Shown: positions 41,010 to 50,271, numbered from the stretch's first letter. The stretch is DNA of 64,000 nucleotides from a bacterium 1xD42-87 (GCA_003611805.1 RAYM01000016.1:109753-173752), one strand, 5' to 3'. Notes: generated from the letters alone by a model not told the origin. Made by a program: numbers and translations.

Positions 41010-42824
41010 TCAAATATAATTCATCAAATTCGTCTGCATAATCTTTCCGGTTGCCATGAGCGCAGCATTGTAGGTCAGCTCGGAAGCAGTCAGCTCCACA
41101 GCCACCTCCGTGATATCAATGCCCTCGTTGTCCTGCTGCAGCTCCTTGAAGGTTGCCTTCTGGTTCGTCAGCCTGGTGGAAATCAACTCCAGACGGCTTC
41201 CTCTCGTAGCGCTGTCTGTCATCGCCACCCGGGCATCGTCCGAATACTGCTGGTACTTTGTCATCTGGTTCTCAAACTTGGTTTGAATGCTGTCACGGAT
41301 ATACGTTTTCGCCTTGCTCACACCTTCCAGACGCAGCGTCAGATCCTTATACTCGTCGGAATCCTCCTCGTACTCCTTGCGCTTCTTCTCCAGATCCGCC
41401 TCTAACGTCTCGATATCCTCAAGCTGCTTGATATAGTGCTCAAAATCGTCCATATCCCTCTGCACGTTATGGGTGAATATCTCATCCGCGCGGGTATTCA
41501 CCTGAATCTGCTGGTTGTAACCCACATCATAATAGATATCCTGATCCCTGCCCTCGTCTCGCTGGGTATTGTATGCAGTCTTCCGATACTGGGGCGGATT
41601 CTCGTTCGGTCCCGTCGTCCGCAGGGTCTCTGTACACTTGAAATAATGTACCGGGTTGATGTCCCCACTCTGCCAGCTGGACTTATTATAGTTTATCTGG
41701 AAACCTCCCGTACTGTCATTAAAAGCCGTCTCGCTGAAGTTTTTATCATAAAAGTCTTTGGAAAACGCCAGTTCTCCGCTGGTGGGAATATAAGCAATCC
41801 CTGTACAGGTGCCCTCCGAGATGGCTTTATATGCCTCCTCCTGATCCTGAAACTCCTGCACATCAAGCGCTGTCTCCGCTGTCAGCAGGTCCGCCGGCAG
41901 GGTAACCGGGGGGGTCGCCGTAGGGTCAGGCTCCAGCACGTTACCGGCAGAATCCGTCGCGCTCAACACCTTCACTTGCGCCTTAAGCCCGCCGTTAGCG
42001 CCCGGTGTAGCGCCAGCCTGCGCCGTTATCTCCACCTTGACATTCCTGTATACATTATTTGTAGCAGCATCCGTATACACCGGCAGCGTGACAGTCAGCT
42101 TTTGGGGATTACCCTCCATATCCGTACCGCTCAGCGAATCCAGATTATTATAAGAAATCCTAAAGCGGTATAACGTATCGTTTTGTACGTTCTGCTCGTA
42201 TGAATTCGTATCGGTAATGCCGGGCGCCGTTGCCGGTCCTGTTCCCGTCAGATTTCCATTGAGGTTCTCACTCAGTTTCTCATAACCCGTATAGCTGATC
42301 TCACTGATATCATGGAAACCAAACGATTCATTGATATTATAGGAAATCGGATGTAAATCCATCTCCTTTTTGTCCTCATCGGTGAAAGTCACCGGAAGAT
42401 CCGTTCTGTATCCCGAGAAAATGTAGCGTCCAGCATAGTCCACATTCGCACAGGTGTAAAACTCCGCGGTCATCTGCTTCATCTGGGACAGCAGAATCCG
42501 CAGTTCATCCGACGTCTGGTATTTGTTCGGCGCGGTCATTGCCTGCTTGTAAAGATCCTCGAGCACGCCGTCCACCGTCTTCATCGCGTCAGCCGTCAGC
42601 GTCAGCCACTGGTCCGCATCCTTCGCGTTCCTGTCATTATACTGCGTTACCGCGGTCACATTGCTCCGCAGACGGAGCGCCCTGATCGCCACTACCGGAT
42701 CGTCGGAGGGACGCACGATCTTACTCTGGGTTGTCATCTGGTTGGTGAGCTTATCCTGTAAGATCTTGTTCTGGTTGATGTTGTATGCGGAATTGTTCCG
42801 CATAATCTTATTTGTCATTCTCAT
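41010..42824 (-). CDS. flgL: Hook-filament junction protein FlgL
   Basis: FlgL (HAP3) connects hook and filament. Conserved ends are present: MTNKIMRNNSAYNINQNKIL and SKIVRPSDDPVVAIRALRLR at the N-terminus, and RLELISTRLTNQKATFKELQ with NEGIDITEVAVELTASEL at the C-terminus. At 604 residues it is long for FlgL; the extra part is a central insert (about 165-430) with a predicted beta-rich, Thr/Pro-containing character. ATG 42824 has GAGGG upstream; a second ATG two codons in is possible. Confidence 0.94.
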   Translation of the reverse strand: MRMTNKIMRNNSAYNINQNKILQDKLTNQMTTQSKIVRPSDDPVVAIRALRLRSNVTAVTQYNDRNAKDADQWLTLTADAMKTVDGVLEDLYKQAMTAPNKYQTSDELRILLSQMKQMTAEFYTCANVDYAGRYIFSGYRTDLPVTFTDEDKKEMDLHPISYNINESFGFHDISEISYTGYEKLSENLNGNLTGTGPATAPGITDTNSYEQNVQNDTLYRFRISYNNLDSLSGTDMEGNPQKLTVTLPVYTDAATNNVYRNVKVEITAQAGATPGANGGLKAQVKVLSATDSAGNVLEPDPTATPPVTLPADLLTAETALDVQEFQDQEEAYKAISEGTCTGIAYIPTSGELAFSKDFYDKNFSETAFNDSTGGFQINYNKSSWQSGDINPVHYFKCTETLRTTGPNENPPQYRKTAYNTQRDEGRDQDIYYDVGYNQQIQVNTRADEIFTHNVQRDMDDFEHYIKQLEDIETLEADLEKKRKEYEEDSDEYKDLTLRLEGVSKAKTYIRDSIQTKFENQMTKYQQYSDDARVAMTDSATRGSRLELISTRLTNQKATFKELQQDNEGIDITEVAVELTASELTYNAALMATGKIMQTNLMNYI

Positions 42825-42849
42825 AAGTTACAGCCCTCTTTCTTAACAA

Positions 42850-44748
42850 TTAAACACCCGTCTGCAGTATCAGTCTGTCATAAATTTCAGTCAGCACATT
42901 GATCATCTTGGATGCCAGCGTGTATGAGTTTTCATACTTCACCAGATTCATTGCCTCTTCGTCCTCGTCAACGCCTGAGATGGAAGTCCTCTGGTTGTCA
43001 ATATTCGTCTCCAAGCTGAAATAAGTCGCATAGAAAGTCTCGGCATTGCTGGCATTCAGCGTCGCATCCGACAGCACACACTCAAGGAAACCGCCCGCAT
43101 CCCTGCCCCGGAAGCTAAACTGGTTCTTGTCTGTCAGCATGGAAATCACCGCCCACACCTGATCGCACTGCTCCTTGCCCTCTATCTCATCGACCCCGTC
43201 GCCCGGCGGCGTCGTGTTTTGATCTGTACCGACGCCGTCGTTTTTGTCAATGTCCTTCCTGGTTCCCAGAAGGTCCGGATTCTTCACCACAGCGTCAAGA
43301 AGGGTTATATTGCCCGCCGTTATATTGTAGTAGCCGGTATTCTCCCCGTTCGGCGCGGACATATCCAGTTCTTTCTGCGTATACTGCCCATCCTGTCTGA
43401 CGTAGTCCGCGGTAAAGAGGATATCCGCTTTTTTCGGCGGATCCTCCGCCGTCAGGCCCTCCTTGAAAATATCGTTTACCTTCTTCGTAAACTCACGCAC
43501 CCACTCGTTCATCTGGCTTATATAATAAGGCACGCCCTGATAGTTCATCTCGCCGCCTATGGAGACTTCCGACCATGTCTTTTCCTGTGTCAGCGGCATA
43601 TCGCTCTTGTTATTGTCAATGGTAAAGGTATACTCGCCATTGCCGTTGTAAACCCATTTTGTATAATAGTAAAGCTGGTTTCCAATATTGATCACACCGC
43701 CCGTATCGGAAAGATTACACTTCGACATATCCTGCAGATAGGGTTCCGTCGTCTTGATGGTCACCGTGGAGATGCTCTTATGGAAAGCCACGTTTGTAGC
43801 CGTCCCCTTAAAGTATTCCCCGTTATTTCCGTCGCGCATCTCGATCAGGCCGCGGAGTATGCCGCCCATGGAAGCGTTGTACAGACTGAATTCTATCCCA
43901 TCGCTCCACATGATATCATAAAGACCGTCCACGTCGGACTGGTGCACCTTCTCGTCGTCCGGGCGGGACACGCAGGTCAGCGTTCTGTACTGGTCCATAT
44001 CCACCAGCGTCTGCCCGCCGGCAATCTTTACTATGTATCTGTGCGCCGCCGTCGGGTTACCCTCCTGATCCACAATCGGCAGCTCCTGCGTCTGCACGTC
44101 CACAATCGCGGAAAGTTCGTCGATCAGCATGTCTCTCTTATCCCGGAGCTCATTTGCCAGACTGCCTGTCAGCTCGATCGTATTGATCTGCTTGTTCACA
44201 GTCGCCAGATCCTGCGCGATGGAGTTGATCTGATCCGCCCGGATCTTGATCTCGTCGTTCACATCCGACTGGAGATCCCTGAGATCCCCGTACATGTTAT
44301 TGAAATAATCCGTCAGCGCCTTCGCCGCGCCCAGAAACTGCGCTTTATTCTCGGTGCTGACATTTTTCGTGATTTCCTGAAGCGTCACACCGATCTGGTC
44401 AAAGAGCGTCTTGAACCCCGTCTTGTTGTCGTCCTTAAAATACTCCTGAATCATATTGCAGTAGTAGAGTTTCGCATCATACTCGCCGAGCTTCGTCTCG
44501 TTAGCCCAGTATTTCTGATCGTAGAAAAGATCCCTCACACGCTCGATCGCCAGCGTCTCCACGCCCGCGCCGGCACAGCCGTATGTGGCAAACACCCGCA
44601 GCGCGTTAGCCGCCTCCGTCTTTACCTCCTGCCTGCTGTAGCCTGCCGTCTGCACATTGCTGATGTTGTTGCCTGTGGTATTCAGCGCGGCGTTTGCGGC
44701 ACGCAGTCCCGATGATGCAATTGTCAGTCCAAAAAATGTAGATGCCAT
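42850..44748 (-). CDS. flgK: Hook-associated protein FlgK, second copy
   Basis: This 632-residue FlgK (HAP1) paralogue begins MASTFFGLTIASSGLRAANA, with NTTGNNISNVQTAGYSRQEV as rod-hook N-terminal signature. It ends with the matching C-terminal helices (VKYENSYTLASKMINVLTEI). The N- and C-terminal D0 regions are conserved, and the middle differs from the first copy at 44775-46463. Two FlgK-type proteins in one operon imply two distinct junction zones or a specialised adaptor. Confidence 0.93.
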   Translation of the reverse strand: MASTFFGLTIASSGLRAANAALNTTGNNISNVQTAGYSRQEVKTEAANALRVFATYGCAGAGVETLAIERVRDLFYDQKYWANETKLGEYDAKLYYCNMIQEYFKDDNKTGFKTLFDQIGVTLQEITKNVSTENKAQFLGAAKALTDYFNNMYGDLRDLQSDVNDEIKIRADQINSIAQDLATVNKQINTIELTGSLANELRDKRDMLIDELSAIVDVQTQELPIVDQEGNPTAAHRYIVKIAGGQTLVDMDQYRTLTCVSRPDDEKVHQSDVDGLYDIMWSDGIEFSLYNASMGGILRGLIEMRDGNNGEYFKGTATNVAFHKSISTVTIKTTEPYLQDMSKCNLSDTGGVINIGNQLYYYTKWVYNGNGEYTFTIDNNKSDMPLTQEKTWSEVSIGGEMNYQGVPYYISQMNEWVREFTKKVNDIFKEGLTAEDPPKKADILFTADYVRQDGQYTQKELDMSAPNGENTGYYNITAGNITLLDAVVKNPDLLGTRKDIDKNDGVGTDQNTTPPGDGVDEIEGKEQCDQVWAVISMLTDKNQFSFRGRDAGGFLECVLSDATLNASNAETFYATYFSLETNIDNQRTSISGVDEDEEAMNLVKYENSYTLASKMINVLTEIYDRLILQTGV

Positions 44749-44774
44749 ATCATTATCCCTTCTTTTTTAACCGA

Positions 44775-46463
44775 TTAGCGTCCCAGTGTGGAAAGCAGAT
44801 GATCCATCATTTCGCTGATTACGTTGATGTATCTGCTGGATGCGTTGTAAGCGTTCTGGTACATGATCATATTGGTCAGCTCCTCGTCGGAGGATACACC
44901 CACGATCTGTTCCCTCGCATACAGCAAAGCGTCCGTAGCTACGTTCTGGTTATCCTGCACCGCCCGGAACACCGATCCGGTGTTTGCAATCTGGGATACC
45001 AGATTCTTATAATAATCTTTGAAGCACAACGGCGTCTGCACGTTGGGATTTAATGTGTAAATCGTCTCCTCGAAAGCTTTCTTCAAAGCCTCCATTGTCT
45101 CGTGGTCCTCGGAATGCTCACCCAGACGGAAAGACAACAGGGATGGATTCTGCCGGAGCTCCTGATTGATCAGGATATTTCTCACCGTCCAGCTCGTCTC
45201 CGCCGTTCCGTCCTCCGCTACCATCAGTTCAAAAAGCTGATAAGGATTGCCGTTTTCATCCCGCATATACGTGGAATCGGGATTGAGCGCCGTCGCCCTT
45301 TCCGCCGCGTCCGCAAGAACCGAATTGATCTTGGTGGCAACAATATGCACAAGCTTGTCGAACTGCGCCTGCACGTTCATCACGACAGACTGCTCGACGT
45401 GCGTATTGTACCAGCCCTCCTCGTACTTTCCGTCAGGATTGATATTGTCAAGTTCCCTGTAAGTTGCCCTGTGGTCGCCACGCGCCAGCAGTATACCCTT
45501 CAGCGAACCGATGTCCGTATTATATTGCGAGGAGATCTTCTGGGTCAGGTCAAAAACCTCAGCCCCCTCTATATTCTCCTTGGAAACAATGGGATTGCCG
45601 TCCTTGTCAAATTTGTCAAAGTGCGCCAGCCTCTTCCAGTAAGGCGTGTAAAAACCTGTCTGCGGATCCTGATAAAGGCTCATTTCGTTGACCAGACTGC
45701 CCTTCACCAGATCCACCTGCTCAAAGCGGACGCTCACATAACCCGAAGCATCCTCGGAGTAGGTGATATTGCCCAGCTTCGCCAGCTCGTCCAGAAGGTA
45801 GTTCCTGCGGTCACGCAGATCGTTCGCGTGCTCCGGGCCACCCTCCACTCTCACAATCGCACGGTTCAACGCTTCAATTTCCTGCGCGTAGCTGTTGATC
45901 TTATCAACGTCCTTCTTGACCTTTTGGTTCATATTATCCTGATATTCGCAAAGGCTGTTGTATACTTTCTGCGCCTTCGTGATGAACTCATATGCCTTCG
46001 TCACGAACAGGTTCTGGTTCACCGAAGCAGTCGGATCGTTCGCCAGCTCCTGCACCGCGCCCCAAAGTCCTTCCTTCGTGTTCGCATCATTGTGATCGCC
46101 GATAAGCGCCGTGGAAAACTCGTGCCCCTCGTTGGATTCTCCCAGAATATATTCTATCTCTTCCAGAGCCGACGACGAAATATCATAAAAAGACCGCCGC
46201 CCCGATTCGCGGCGATAGTTTTTATCCAGTATAAAATCTCTTTCCTGTCTTGTTCGGGTATAATTGACACCTAGACCCGTCTGTATCCAGTTGCGCGCAG
46301 TATCCCTCGAGTGCGTGACATAATTTCTCGTACCCTGCTGTACCTGCTGTCTGGTATACCCCTGAGTGTCCAGATTAGACATGTTATGCGCCGTGGTATT
46401 CAGCGCATTATCTGATGTTCTCAATCCTGATACGCCTATATAAAGGCTTCCAAATAATGACAT
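44775..46463 (-). CDS. flgK: Hook-associated protein FlgK, first copy
   Basis: This 562-residue FlgK reads MSLFGSLYIGVSGLRTSDNA, then NTTAHNMSNLDTQGYTRQQV. It ends YQNAYNASSRYINVISEMMD. It is the one directly after flgN, its chaperone, with a 19-base gap. It is shorter than the second copy and differs most in the central domains. Confidence 0.93.
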   Translation of the reverse strand: MSLFGSLYIGVSGLRTSDNALNTTAHNMSNLDTQGYTRQQVQQGTRNYVTHSRDTARNWIQTGLGVNYTRTRQERDFILDKNYRRESGRRSFYDISSSALEEIEYILGESNEGHEFSTALIGDHNDANTKEGLWGAVQELANDPTASVNQNLFVTKAYEFITKAQKVYNSLCEYQDNMNQKVKKDVDKINSYAQEIEALNRAIVRVEGGPEHANDLRDRRNYLLDELAKLGNITYSEDASGYVSVRFEQVDLVKGSLVNEMSLYQDPQTGFYTPYWKRLAHFDKFDKDGNPIVSKENIEGAEVFDLTQKISSQYNTDIGSLKGILLARGDHRATYRELDNINPDGKYEEGWYNTHVEQSVVMNVQAQFDKLVHIVATKINSVLADAAERATALNPDSTYMRDENGNPYQLFELMVAEDGTAETSWTVRNILINQELRQNPSLLSFRLGEHSEDHETMEALKKAFEETIYTLNPNVQTPLCFKDYYKNLVSQIANTGSVFRAVQDNQNVATDALLYAREQIVGVSSDEELTNMIMYQNAYNASSRYINVISEMMDHLLSTLGR

Positions 46464-46482
46464 ACTCCACCGTCCTTAACAA

Positions 46483-47001
46483 TTATTGCTTGGCGTCAAA
46501 AGCCTTGTTGACCGTGCCGATCACATCACCGGTACTGCAGGCGCCCCTGTTATAATTCGCCGTCTCCGGCGCTTTATTCATGGACTGTAAAACCTGCATG
46601 TTAAACTGCACCATCTCAAGCGCGCTCTCGATCAACTCCCTGTTCTGCTCGTTGACCCGTTTTACCGCATGGACATTCCTGCGCAGTTCGTCAAATACCG
46701 ATGCCAGTTCCGCCTGTTCCTGTGGCCTAGCCGCCAGCATTTTAATCAAATCCGCAATCTTCAGCTTCGTAACATCCTTGTTAAGTACGTTCGCAATATC
46801 ATTAACAGCGTCATTTCTCTGATTATCCAGATGATTGATTCTGCTTACGATGATTTGCTCCTCATCCGTGATCTGGGCTAAAGCTTTTACATCGTCAGAT
46901 ACAATGGCAGGTGTTTTTTTCATGGACAGCTCTAACAGATTCTTATATTCCTGATTTTCTTTTTTCAAAACCTCAATCAAGGCTTCCATCAAGCTTGCCA
47001 C
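46483..47001 (-). CDS. flgN: FlgN-type chaperone for hook-associated proteins
   Basis: This 172-residue helical protein reads MASLMEALIEVLKKENQEYK, VNEQNRELIESALEMVQFNM and a flexible C-terminus, typical of FlgN. It keeps FlgK and FlgL soluble before export. It sits between flgM and flgK, as in other Firmicutes. Confidence 0.88.
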   Translation of the reverse strand: MASLMEALIEVLKKENQEYKNLLELSMKKTPAIVSDDVKALAQITDEEQIIVSRINHLDNQRNDAVNDIANVLNKDVTKLKIADLIKMLAARPQEQAELASVFDELRRNVHAVKRVNEQNRELIESALEMVQFNMQVLQSMNKAPETANYNRGACSTGDVIGTVNKAFDAKQ

Positions 47002-47027
47002 GTCAAACCCTTACCTTTCAATAGTTA

Positions 47028-47309
47028 CTAGAGACTCTCAATCTCCTCATACCGCTTCATCAGCTTCTCAGCAAAGCTCTCACCGCTCACATGATATGTG
47101 CCGTTCGCGATGCCCGCCTTGATGGGAGCCGTCAGCTCGCTTCTGATATCTTCTGCCGCGGCAACCGCGTTCTTTGCCGTCTGGATATCCTTACCGATAC
47201 TGGAGATCTGAATCTGGTCAGAATTCGCACTTTTGGCTGCGTTCTGCGTCTTGGCACGGCTCTTCGCGCCATAGACCTGCTGCACCTGTGTATAAGCCTC
47301 AATACGCAT
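47028..47309 (-). CDS. flgM: Anti-sigma-28 factor FlgM
   Basis: This 93-residue anti-sigma factor binds the flagellar sigma until it is exported through the finished hook. It reads MRIEAYTQVQQVYG, a central DQIQISSIGKDIQTAKNAV and the sigma-binding C-terminal helix SFAEKLMKRYEEI. I start at ATG 47309, with AAGGAGG upstream, 17 codons inside the longest frame. The gene is under a sigma-28 promoter, giving the expected feedback loop. Confidence 0.93.
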   Translation of the reverse strand: MRIEAYTQVQQVYGAKSRAKTQNAAKSANSDQIQISSIGKDIQTAKNAVAAAEDIRSELTAPIKAGIANGTYHVSGESFAEKLMKRYEEIESL

Positions 47310-47379
47310 ACGAATTTCCTCCTTCCTCCCAAGGTCCATCCCCATAAGAGATAACCTCATTCAATATCTTACATAATAG

Positions 47380-47406
47380 GTATCGGTTATTTTCCACAGG
47401 ACTTTA
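47380..47406 (-). promoter_or_regulatory. Sigma-28 promoter of the flgM operon
   Basis: TAAA-N15-ACCGATAC on the minus strand, one base from the full SigD form, about 70 bases before flgM. Confidence 0.88.
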
Positions 47407-47451
47407 GCGTTTCATGCAAAAAAATAAAAAGGCACGTTCACGCGATAAAGG

Positions 47452-47498
47452 AAAAAGCGGTCCGCCTCCGCATAAATGCTGAGGTAGTACCGCTTTTT
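47452..47498 (-). terminator. Terminator of the tRNA operon
   Basis: AAAAAGCGGT and ACCGCTTTTT, perfect 10-bp arms with an inner CCTC/GAGG stem in the long loop, just after tRNA-Leu. Confidence 0.8.
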
Positions 47499-47504
47499 CG
47501 ATAA

Positions 47505-47590
47505 TGCCGGCGACCGGAATCGAACCGGTACGGGAGGTTAGTCCCGCAGGATTTTAAGTCCTGTGCGTCTGCCAGTTCCGCCACGCCGGC
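47505..47590 (-). tRNA. tRNA-Leu (TAA)
   Basis: Acceptor stem GCCGGCG/CGCCGGC, a long variable arm, and anticodon loop CTTAAAA (anticodon TAA) with stem CAGGA/TCCTG. CCA is not encoded. Confidence 0.95.
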
Positions 47591-47618
47591 AAAACCTGTG
47601 TATAAAAAGGAAATAGAA

Positions 47619-47692
47619 CGACCCGGATGGGACTCGAACCCACGACCTCCGCCGTGACAGGGCGGCGCTCTAACCAACTGAGCCACCGGGCC
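47619..47692 (-). tRNA. tRNA-Asp (GTC)
   Basis: Acceptor GGCCCGG/CCGGGTC with one G-U pair, anticodon loop CTGTCAC (GTC) on stem CCGCC/GGCGG, and T-loop GGTTCGAGTCC. Discriminator base G. Confidence 0.95.
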
Positions 47693-47711
47693 AAAAATAT
47701 TAAATTAGAAA

Positions 47712-47785
47712 TGGACCTTCGGGGACTCGAACCCAGGACCGACCGGTTATGAGCCGGTTGCTCTAACCAACTGAGCTAAAGGTCC
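47712..47785 (-). tRNA. tRNA with CAT anticodon (Met or lysidine Ile2)
   Basis: Acceptor GGACCTT/AAGGTCC, anticodon loop CTCATAA (CAT) on stem ACCGG/CCGGT. A CAT anticodon may be elongator Met or Ile2 after lysidine modification. The first acceptor pair G-C excludes initiator type. I cannot decide between the two from the sequence. Confidence 0.9.
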
Positions 47786-47809
47786 GTAACACTGAAATCC
47801 GTAAAACAA

Positions 47810-47881
47810 TGACTCCAACGGGAATCGAACCCGTGTTACCGCCGTGAAAGGGCGATGTCTTAACCGCTTGACCATGGAGCC
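47810..47881 (-). tRNA. tRNA-Glu (TTC)
   Basis: Acceptor GGCTCCA/TGGAGTC, anticodon loop CTTTCAC (TTC) on stem TCGCC/GGCGG. First gene of the four-tRNA operon. Confidence 0.95.
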
Positions 47882-47892
47882 CCAACGAAGGT

Positions 47893-47921
47893 ATGATACC
47901 ATACTCCGCTCTGTTTGGCAA
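47893..47921 (-). promoter_or_regulatory. Promoter of the tRNA operon
   Basis: TTGCCA-N17-TATCAT on the minus strand directly upstream of tRNA-Glu. Confidence 0.7.
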
Positions 47922-47983
47922 GGGAAAACGTCGTTCTTTTTCAGATCTTTTTGATGAAAAATTTTTTGTGAAAAGCCAATCAT

Positions 47984-48010
47984 TTGAAACCGGCGGTTTC
48001 GTTATATACT
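47984..48010 (+). promoter_or_regulatory. ECF operon promoter with a palindrome
   Basis: TTGAAA and TATACT are 15 bases apart, shorter than ideal. GAAACCG-G-CGGTTTC, a perfect 7-base palindrome, covers the -35 and spacer (47986-48000). The TGAAAC element also resembles the -35 of ECF-dependent promoters, so autoregulation or a repressor is plausible. Confidence 0.5.
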
Positions 48011-48040
48011 AGTGAGGGGACATCCCCGGGAGGAACCATC

Positions 48041-48568
48041 TTGACGCGTGAAGATAAACTGATACAGAAAATCGAGCAGGGAGATCTCAGTGCTGCGGAC
48101 GAATTGATCGCCATGTACTACCCGGAAATTCTCCGCTACTGCCTCTGGCATGCCCCAGACCGCTCCCTCGCGGAGGACGCCGTGCAGGAAACCTTTCTAA
48201 AAGCGCTGCGCTATTTTGACCGCTATACCCACAGGGGAAAGTTTAGGTCTTTTCTCTACCGGGTCGCCGCGAATACCTGCATTGATATGCAGAGAAAATA
48301 CGGCCGTCCCGATATCTCGCTGGAGGAATCTGCGGCCGATCCTTATTATTTTGAACCGGCTTTCGAGGCCGTCCGGTCAGATATGGTACTGAGACAGCTC
48401 GTGGCCGGTCTGCCGGAAAACCAGCGGGAAATTGTTCTGCTGCGGTTCGGGCAGGATCTGACCCTTCGCGAAACGGCGGACGTGTTAAAGCTGCCGCTGC
48501 GGACAGTACAGTCCAGACTGCGTTCGGCCTTGAAAAGTCTAAAGGAGGAGCTTCGCCATGAAAAATGA
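48041..48568 (+). CDS. ECF-type RNA polymerase sigma factor
   Basis: This 175-residue sigma-70 family factor has region 2 (LIAMYYPEILRYCLWHAPDR with AEDAVQETFLKALRYF) and region 4 (LPENQREIVLLRFGQDLTLRETAD-type, ending in VQSRLRSALKSLKEEL). I start at TTG 48041, which has GGGAGGAACC seven bases upstream; no ATG fits. It overlaps the next gene by 11 bases. It probably turns on its own operon (membrane protein and ABC exporter) in response to an envelope signal. Confidence 0.9.
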   Translation: MTREDKLIQKIEQGDLSAADELIAMYYPEILRYCLWHAPDRSLAEDAVQETFLKALRYFDRYTHRGKFRSFLYRVAANTCIDMQRKYGRPDISLEESAADPYYFEPAFEAVRSDMVLRQLVAGLPENQREIVLLRFGQDLTLRETADVLKLPLRTVQSRLRSALKSLKEELRHEK

Positions 48569-49364
48569 ACCGTTAAAAAACAATTCCCTTTATAAGGAAA
48601 CAGATCTGAAGCAGGAATTAAGCCGGGCGCTGCATCAGCTCCCATACGAAACCGGTGATCCCCACTTGCAGGCCACGATTCTGCTTGCCAGAAAAGAAGC
48701 CTGCCGGATGCAGACGCGGGAGCGCATTTCCTTTGCCCGCTTTTTAAAAAAGCAGATCCCATTGATCGGCTGGAAGCTCTGGGGCATACAGGGTGTTTTC
48801 CTCGCGGCGGCATCCCGTGTCCTCTCTGATTGTTCCGGCTATCTGATAAGTCCCCCGCGTCTTGCCAGACTGCTGTTCTGTCTGTCCGTTGCGGTTTTTA
48901 TGACTGCCCTGCCGCTGCTTTATCGTTCCATCCGCTGTCAGATGCAGGAAATCGAGGCGGCGTCTCGCTTTTCGTCGGTCAAACTGCTGCTGGCCAGGCT
49001 GATTGTCATCGGCATCGGGGATATTTTTCTTCTTGGCGGCCTCCTCTTTACTGCCACAGCCAAAACCGCTTTGCCCGCTGACATTGCTGTCATTTATTTA
49101 TGCCTGCCGTTTCTTCTGGCGTGCGGCGGCTGCCTGTTTATGCTGGGCCACTTTCCTCCCGGCCGGTTTCTTGCAGGGAGCACACTCTTTTGCTTCGCGC
49201 TGCTGCTTCTGTTTTCGGTGCCTCTCCGGCAGAGCGCGCTGCTGTTTCACCCGTCTTATCAGGAGGGGCGGATCATCTTATGCGTCTGGTTATCTGTCTT
49301 TTGCGCATGCCAGCTCCGCTATATTATAAAGGCTTCCTCTTACGGGGAGCTGCAGATCATCTGA
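48558..49364 (+). CDS. Membrane protein of the ECF/ABC operon (possible anti-sigma)
   Basis: This 268-residue protein has a soluble N-terminal region (about 1-75) and six predicted membrane segments (from about 80 to 255). I do not recognise a family. The overlap with the sigma gene and the cytoplasmic N-terminus suggest it holds the sigma factor at the membrane, but no zinc-binding HxxxCxxC motif is present. It could also be part of the transporter. Confidence 0.75.
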   Translation: MKNEPLKNNSLYKETDLKQELSRALHQLPYETGDPHLQATILLARKEACRMQTRERISFARFLKKQIPLIGWKLWGIQGVFLAAASRVLSDCSGYLISPPRLARLLFCLSVAVFMTALPLLYRSIRCQMQEIEAASRFSSVKLLLARLIVIGIGDIFLLGGLLFTATAKTALPADIAVIYLCLPFLLACGGCLFMLGHFPPGRFLAGSTLFCFALLLLFSVPLRQSALLFHPSYQEGRIILCVWLSVFCACQLRYIIKASSYGELQII

Positions 49365-49385
49365 TTGAAATGAAGGAGGATTACT

Positions 49386-50267
49386 ATGGAATTATGTGTG
49401 GAACACCTTTCTAAGCAATTCAAAGATATCACTGCCGTAAACGACATTTCCCTGCAAATCACGCCCGGCGTATGGGGCCTTCTGGGTGCAAACGGCGCAG
49501 GCAAAACTACGCTTATGCGCATGATCGCAGGGATCATGAATCCCTCTTCCGGGCAAATCTGTTACGACGGGATTCCCATAAGAGAACTGGGCGAGAGCTA
49601 CCGGGACGTGTTCGGCTACCTGCCGCAGGAATTTGGCTTTTATCCCGAATTTACCGTAAAAGACTATCTGGAATACGTGGCGGTCTTAAAAGGGCTTTCG
49701 GACAGGGACAGCAAGCGGCGGATTCATGAACTGCTGGAGCAGATGACGCTGTCCCATGTCAGGAACAAAAAAATCGTCAAATTATCCGGGGGAATGAAGC
49801 GGCGGGTCGGCATCGCGCAGGCCCTCTTAAACGAGCCGGAAATTCTGATTCTGGACGAACCTACCAGCGGGCTTGACCCCGGAGAGAGAGTGCGTTTCCG
49901 CAACCTGCTCTCTGAGTTTGCCCACGACCGCATTGTCCTGATTTCCACCCATATCGTCTCCGATGTGGAGTATATCGCCACGCAGAATGCCGTTATGAAG
50001 GGCGGAGAGCTGATCGCGCAGGGAACCACAGATGAACTGGTGAAGCTGGTGTCCGGAAAAGTGTGGACCGCGCAGATTCCGATGAGCCGTCTGTCGGAGT
50101 ACGAGCGCAGGCTGTCCATCGTCAATATCCGCAATGAGGACAACGGCCGGATATCCATCCGTTATCTGGCCGATGCGCCCTGTACCAAAGATTCCAAACC
50201 GGCTTCACCCCATCTGGAAGATTTATATTTATGGCTGTTTCCACAGGAAGCCATCGACAGGAGGTAA
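49386..50267 (+). CDS. ABC transporter ATP-binding protein
   Basis: This 293-residue ATPase has Walker A GANGAGKTT (near 37), the Q-loop YLPQEFGF, signature LSGGMKRRV, Walker B LILDEPTSGLDP and the H-loop STHI. The C-terminal extension (about 215-293) is typical of exporters of the multidrug/bacitracin or ABC-2 group. It pairs with the permease that starts four bases after its stop. Confidence 0.93.
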   Translation: MELCVEHLSKQFKDITAVNDISLQITPGVWGLLGANGAGKTTLMRMIAGIMNPSSGQICYDGIPIRELGESYRDVFGYLPQEFGFYPEFTVKDYLEYVAVLKGLSDRDSKRRIHELLEQMTLSHVRNKKIVKLSGGMKRRVGIAQALLNEPEILILDEPTSGLDPGERVRFRNLLSEFAHDRIVLISTHIVSDVEYIATQNAVMKGGELIAQGTTDELVKLVSGKVWTAQIPMSRLSEYERRLSIVNIRNEDNGRISIRYLADAPCTKDSKPASPHLEDLYLWLFPQEAIDRR

Positions 50268-50271
50268 CCCA

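Noticed and set aside
43219..44715. Long plus-strand open frame of 498 codons
   Set aside because: It lies antisense within the second flgK, has no ribosome site and shows no domain; the minus-strand FlgK is unmistakable.
45102..46274. Plus-strand frame of 390 codons
   Set aside because: Antisense to the first flgK, no start signal.
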